From: Alphaproteobacteria bacterium
GTDB lineage: Bacteria > Pseudomonadota > Alphaproteobacteria > CAAHEQ01 > UBA3637
Reading direction: 5' to 3'
NCBI GenBank assembly: GCA_017539265.1
Contig: JAFYHG010000006.1
Coordinates: forward strand, 1-42,539
DNA length: 42,539 nucleotides
Position 1 is the stretch's first letter. Each line of letters opens with the position of its first letter. Position numbers and translations under genes: made by a program. Positions 40,284 to 42,539 of the stretch are shown here, one piece after another. Below the pieces are notes generated by a model that saw only the letters and a list, made by a program, of their open reading frames with translations, was not told the DNA's origin and searched no databases.

Positions 40284-41990
40284 TTTTTTCTCCAATTCCG
40301 ATTTCAATTTTGGGGTAATGTCGGCCGTCAGGTCTAACGCTTTTCTGTACTGATAGTGTGCTTCTTGCAGGCGGTTTAAGGCTGCATAAATATCCCCTAA
40401 ATGGGCATAGGCGATTGAACTGTATGAAAGTTTATCCGTTGATTGTTCGGCAAGTTCCAATGCTTTTTGATAATCTTTTTTAAGGTAATAGCCCAAGGCT
40501 AAACTATCCATAATATTAGGGTCATTCGGCCGCATTTGGGCTGCTTTTTGCACCATTTCAAAGGCTTCATTAATGTTTTTGCGGGCGTCTAACCACAAAT
40601 AACCCAAATAATTAAGAACCTCCGGATTGTTGGGAACAACACGCAACGCCGCCAATAATTTTTCTTCCGCTTTTTCCAAATTACCGATATTATCATAGGC
40701 ACTCCCCATCATTAAAAGGGCTTGACCGGCGGCAACATTATTTTTTGTTTTTTGAAAGAAATCGGCCGCTTTTTGATAGGATTTAACGGATTTTGCGTAA
40801 TCTTTTGTCTGGAACAGTGAATCACCCAACATCATTTGAATATAGGCGTCATCCGGATTATGTTCGGCCAAAGTGTTTAAGGGAATAAGGGATTCCTGAT
40901 ATTCGCCCGATGTTACCAAATTAATGGCCATTTTCATCAAAATAACATCATTTTTATTTTCTATTTTCTGATAGATACGATTGGCCGCTTGATGATTGCC
41001 CGACATTTCAAGGAGCTCACCAGCCCAGATTTTAAAAGATGTTTCTTCAGGGAACAGATAAATAGCCAAAGCGTTTAAAAGCAGGCTTGTTTCCTCCAGT
41101 TTCAGAGGGGATAAAGCTACCGATACGTCATAAAAAGAAACGGCTGCCCCGATCGCCGGCGTCACTTTTTGAGGGGCCTTCAGGCCATCCACAATTTCTT
41201 TGACCGTTGTAGATGTTTCCAATAAATGTTGACACCTGTCATATTCGGGAAGCCCTGCCTGCCATTTATTTCTGCTCTTATAGAAATCCCGTAAAAAGAC
41301 AACCGCCGTCAGAGACGGATACCCCTTAGGTGATGTTTCGTTCATCGAATGAAAAGACTTTTCGGCCGCCACATCATCATCAAACGCCAATGCGACCAAG
41401 GCCATGTAATAATGATATAGCGATTCCGATTTCGGATCGTTCAGGACCTCAAGGGATTTTTCGGCTTCTGCCCTGTTATTTTGCCCCACAAAAATCCAAG
41501 TGTTCAGTGTCGGTTTTAAAATTTTATCCGCCCCGTAATCCGGTTTTTCCGATAGTATGCGGGCAGCCTCGTCATAGGATTTTTGCTTAATTTTATCTGC
41601 CACCAAAACATAATCGGTCAAAAGTTCCGATTCACGCAGATTGTTTAAATCCTGTGCAATTGGGATGATATCGGTAATATCGCCTCGAATAGCTTTTAAC
41701 AGATATACGTTCTTTTTAAGTTTTAAATTTTCGGGATCTTGTTTGAGTGCCCGTTCAAACGAATCAATCATGGTGCCGTAATCGTGTTTTTGTTTAGCCA
41801 TCAATCCCACCAAGTAATCCCCGTATTTATTGTTTGTTATGGGAATTTCCGGGGCGATATAATGTTTTTCCGGAACCGTGTTAATGGTTGTAATCAACTG
41901 CCGAACCATTACGATAAAAGCACCCCAGCATATCATATTGATGATAATCCACAAATAAGTATAATTTTTCTTTCTTTTTGTTTTTTTCAT
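40266..41990 (-). CDS. TPR-repeat protein with N-terminal membrane anchor
   Basis: 574 residues: basic N-terminus and a membrane helix (about 11-30), then helical repeats throughout. Clear tetratricopeptide units are in the C-terminal half, for example AEHNPDDAYIQMMLGDSLFQTKDYAKSVKSYQKAADFF, AAGQALLMMGSAYDNIGNLEKAEEKLLAALRVVPNNPEVLNYLGYLW, and SSIAYAHLGDIYAALNRLQEAHYQYRKALDL. TPRs bind other proteins; the topology puts the repeats in the periplasm if the anchor is uncleaved. The partner is unknown, but the gene is close to the prepilin cassette. AGGAAGAATAAA precedes the ATG. Confidence 0.85.
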   Translation of the reverse strand: MKKTKRKKNYTYLWIIINMICWGAFIVMVRQLITTINTVPEKHYIAPEIPITNNKYGDYLVGLMAKQKHDYGTMIDSFERALKQDPENLKLKKNVYLLKAIRGDITDIIPIAQDLNNLRESELLTDYVLVADKIKQKSYDEAARILSEKPDYGADKILKPTLNTWIFVGQNNRAEAEKSLEVLNDPKSESLYHYYMALVALAFDDDVAAEKSFHSMNETSPKGYPSLTAVVFLRDFYKSRNKWQAGLPEYDRCQHLLETSTTVKEIVDGLKAPQKVTPAIGAAVSFYDVSVALSPLKLEETSLLLNALAIYLFPEETSFKIWAGELLEMSGNHQAANRIYQKIENKNDVILMKMAINLVTSGEYQESLIPLNTLAEHNPDDAYIQMMLGDSLFQTKDYAKSVKSYQKAADFFQKTKNNVAAGQALLMMGSAYDNIGNLEKAEEKLLAALRVVPNNPEVLNYLGYLWLDARKNINEAFEMVQKAAQMRPNDPNIMDSLALGYYLKKDYQKALELAEQSTDKLSYSSIAYAHLGDIYAALNRLQEAHYQYRKALDLTADITPKLKSELEKKLNLTR

Positions 41991-42003
41991 TTTATTCTTC
42001 CTT

Positions 42004-42031
42004 TTTGAATGCGGTTATGGTATCATATAAT
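42004..42031 (+). promoter_or_regulatory. putative promoter of the uracil-DNA glycosylase gene
   Basis: TTTGAA (42004-42009), 16-base spacer, TATAAT (42026-42031), 22 bases before the ATG at 42053. The -10 is perfect; the -35 is approximate. Confidence 0.55.
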
Positions 42032-42052
42032 TTAGAAATAGGAAAGTAAAAA

Positions 42053-42539
42053 ATGAATCAAGTTCAAAAATTAAAGTGGTTAACGTTATCGGGCATTACG
42101 GAAACGACGTCCGAGGAACCCGTAAATCGCCTTTGTTTAGCAACGCCAATGCCTATGGAAACAAAGACAGATGTTTCTGCGCCTGCCCAGGCTCCTGAAA
42201 AAGATGTGGCCCTGTATCAGGCAGAAAGTTTGGCCCAAGGTGCCAATACGTTGGCGGAGTTATATAGGTGTCGGGGTGCTTTTGACGGTTGCGCCCTTAA
42301 AAAGACGGCGGCGCATACCCTAAATGGATGGGGTGCGGAAAAACCGGAGGTTTTATGTTATATAGAAGCCCCCGATACAGCGGACGATCGGGAAGGTTAC
42401 CTGATGAGTGGTGAATCTGGTGCGTTATTGGATAAAATGTTAGGGGCAATCGGTCTTAACCTTAATCAAAATGCGTATGTGGCTGCTTTGATTCCGTGGC
42501 GTCCCCCGGGAAACAGAAAACCCAGTGATGTGGAATTGG
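42053..42539 (+). CDS. family 4/5-type uracil-DNA glycosylase, incomplete at window edge
   Basis: The first 162 codons are in the window. After a variable N-terminus the protein matches alphaproteobacterial UDG: AELYRCRGAFDGCALKKTA, the ESGALLDKMLGAIGLNLNQNAYVAALIPWRPPGNRKP segment and the spacing between them. The GEAPG active-site motif reads IEAPD, so its two Gly residues are replaced. UDG removes uracil from DNA, the first step of base excision repair. The change could mean a weak enzyme or a different substrate. AGGAAAG gives the ribosome site. The rest of the gene lies beyond the window. Confidence 0.75.
   Translation, partial: MNQVQKLKWLTLSGITETTSEEPVNRLCLATPMPMETKTDVSAPAQAPEKDVALYQAESLAQGANTLAELYRCRGAFDGCALKKTAAHTLNGWGAEKPEVLCYIEAPDTADDREGYLMSGESGALLDKMLGAIGLNLNQNAYVAALIPWRPPGNRKPSDVEL

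Overview
The window looks like a chromosomal segment of an uncultured, moderately AT-rich alphaproteobacterium. The evidence is the rpoZ-rel pair, one bifunctional Rel protein, an S24 regulator coupled to lnt, and a DUF6476-like gene beside rluD. A host-associated relative of the Rhodospirillales seems likely, but that placement is inference from gene content. Housekeeping genes (hisS, rel, rpoZ, murJ, lnt, rpmJ, dnaE, rluD, grpE, rph, rdgB, a uracil-DNA glycosylase) alternate with accessory blocks.

Layout. (1) 1-4146: right end of an integrated element that is visibly more AT-rich. It carries four small accessory genes, one of them YubB/Api92-like, and a 586-residue tyrosine recombinase whose promoter holds a perfect palindrome. 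Two families of short direct repeats lie between the recombinase and the 3' end of a tRNA-Asp gene, the probable attachment site. (2) 4147-14583: tRNA-Asp, a putative metallopeptidase, HAD phosphatase and YqaA/DedA genes, a lipoprotein, hisS, a deaminase, rel-rpoZ and murJ (predicted leaderless). (3) 14593-15840: a Bax-like/DUF192 fusion. (4) 15837-24956: a compact T7-like podovirus cassette on the minus strand: portal, Bbp19-like protein, scaffold, capsid, gp11-like and gp12-like tail tube proteins, gp14-like internal protein, terminase, SleB-like endolysin and holin-like genes. No integrase, polymerase, replication gene or tail fibre is present, and the capsid gene carries an in-frame TAA. 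(5) 24953-28203: two small genes, the S24 regulator-lnt pair and rpmJ. (6) 28260-33340: an operon of a DUF6476-like gene, a shortened FliF-FliG fusion and dnaE. (7) 33339-36379: rluD, grpE, rph and rdgB. (8) 36376-39699: two tandem copies of a two-gene cassette, a type IV prepilin-like protein with a Ser/Gly/Val repeat stalk and a cysteine-rich C-terminus, followed by a tiny secreted protein with a constant signal sequence and a different tail. (9) 39825-42539: a PH-domain protein, a TPR protein and the start of a uracil-DNA glycosylase.

The best candidates for something undescribed are the FliF-FliG chimera lacking the usual torque residues, the duplicated prepilin/small-peptide cassette, and the stripped T7-like particle cassette with its own promoter-terminator leader. 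No gene-free stretch exceeds about 260 bases; the longest (3887-4146) holds the repeats and the tRNA terminator. No CRISPR array or insertion sequence was seen. Identifications come from reading the proteins by eye, without database searches.
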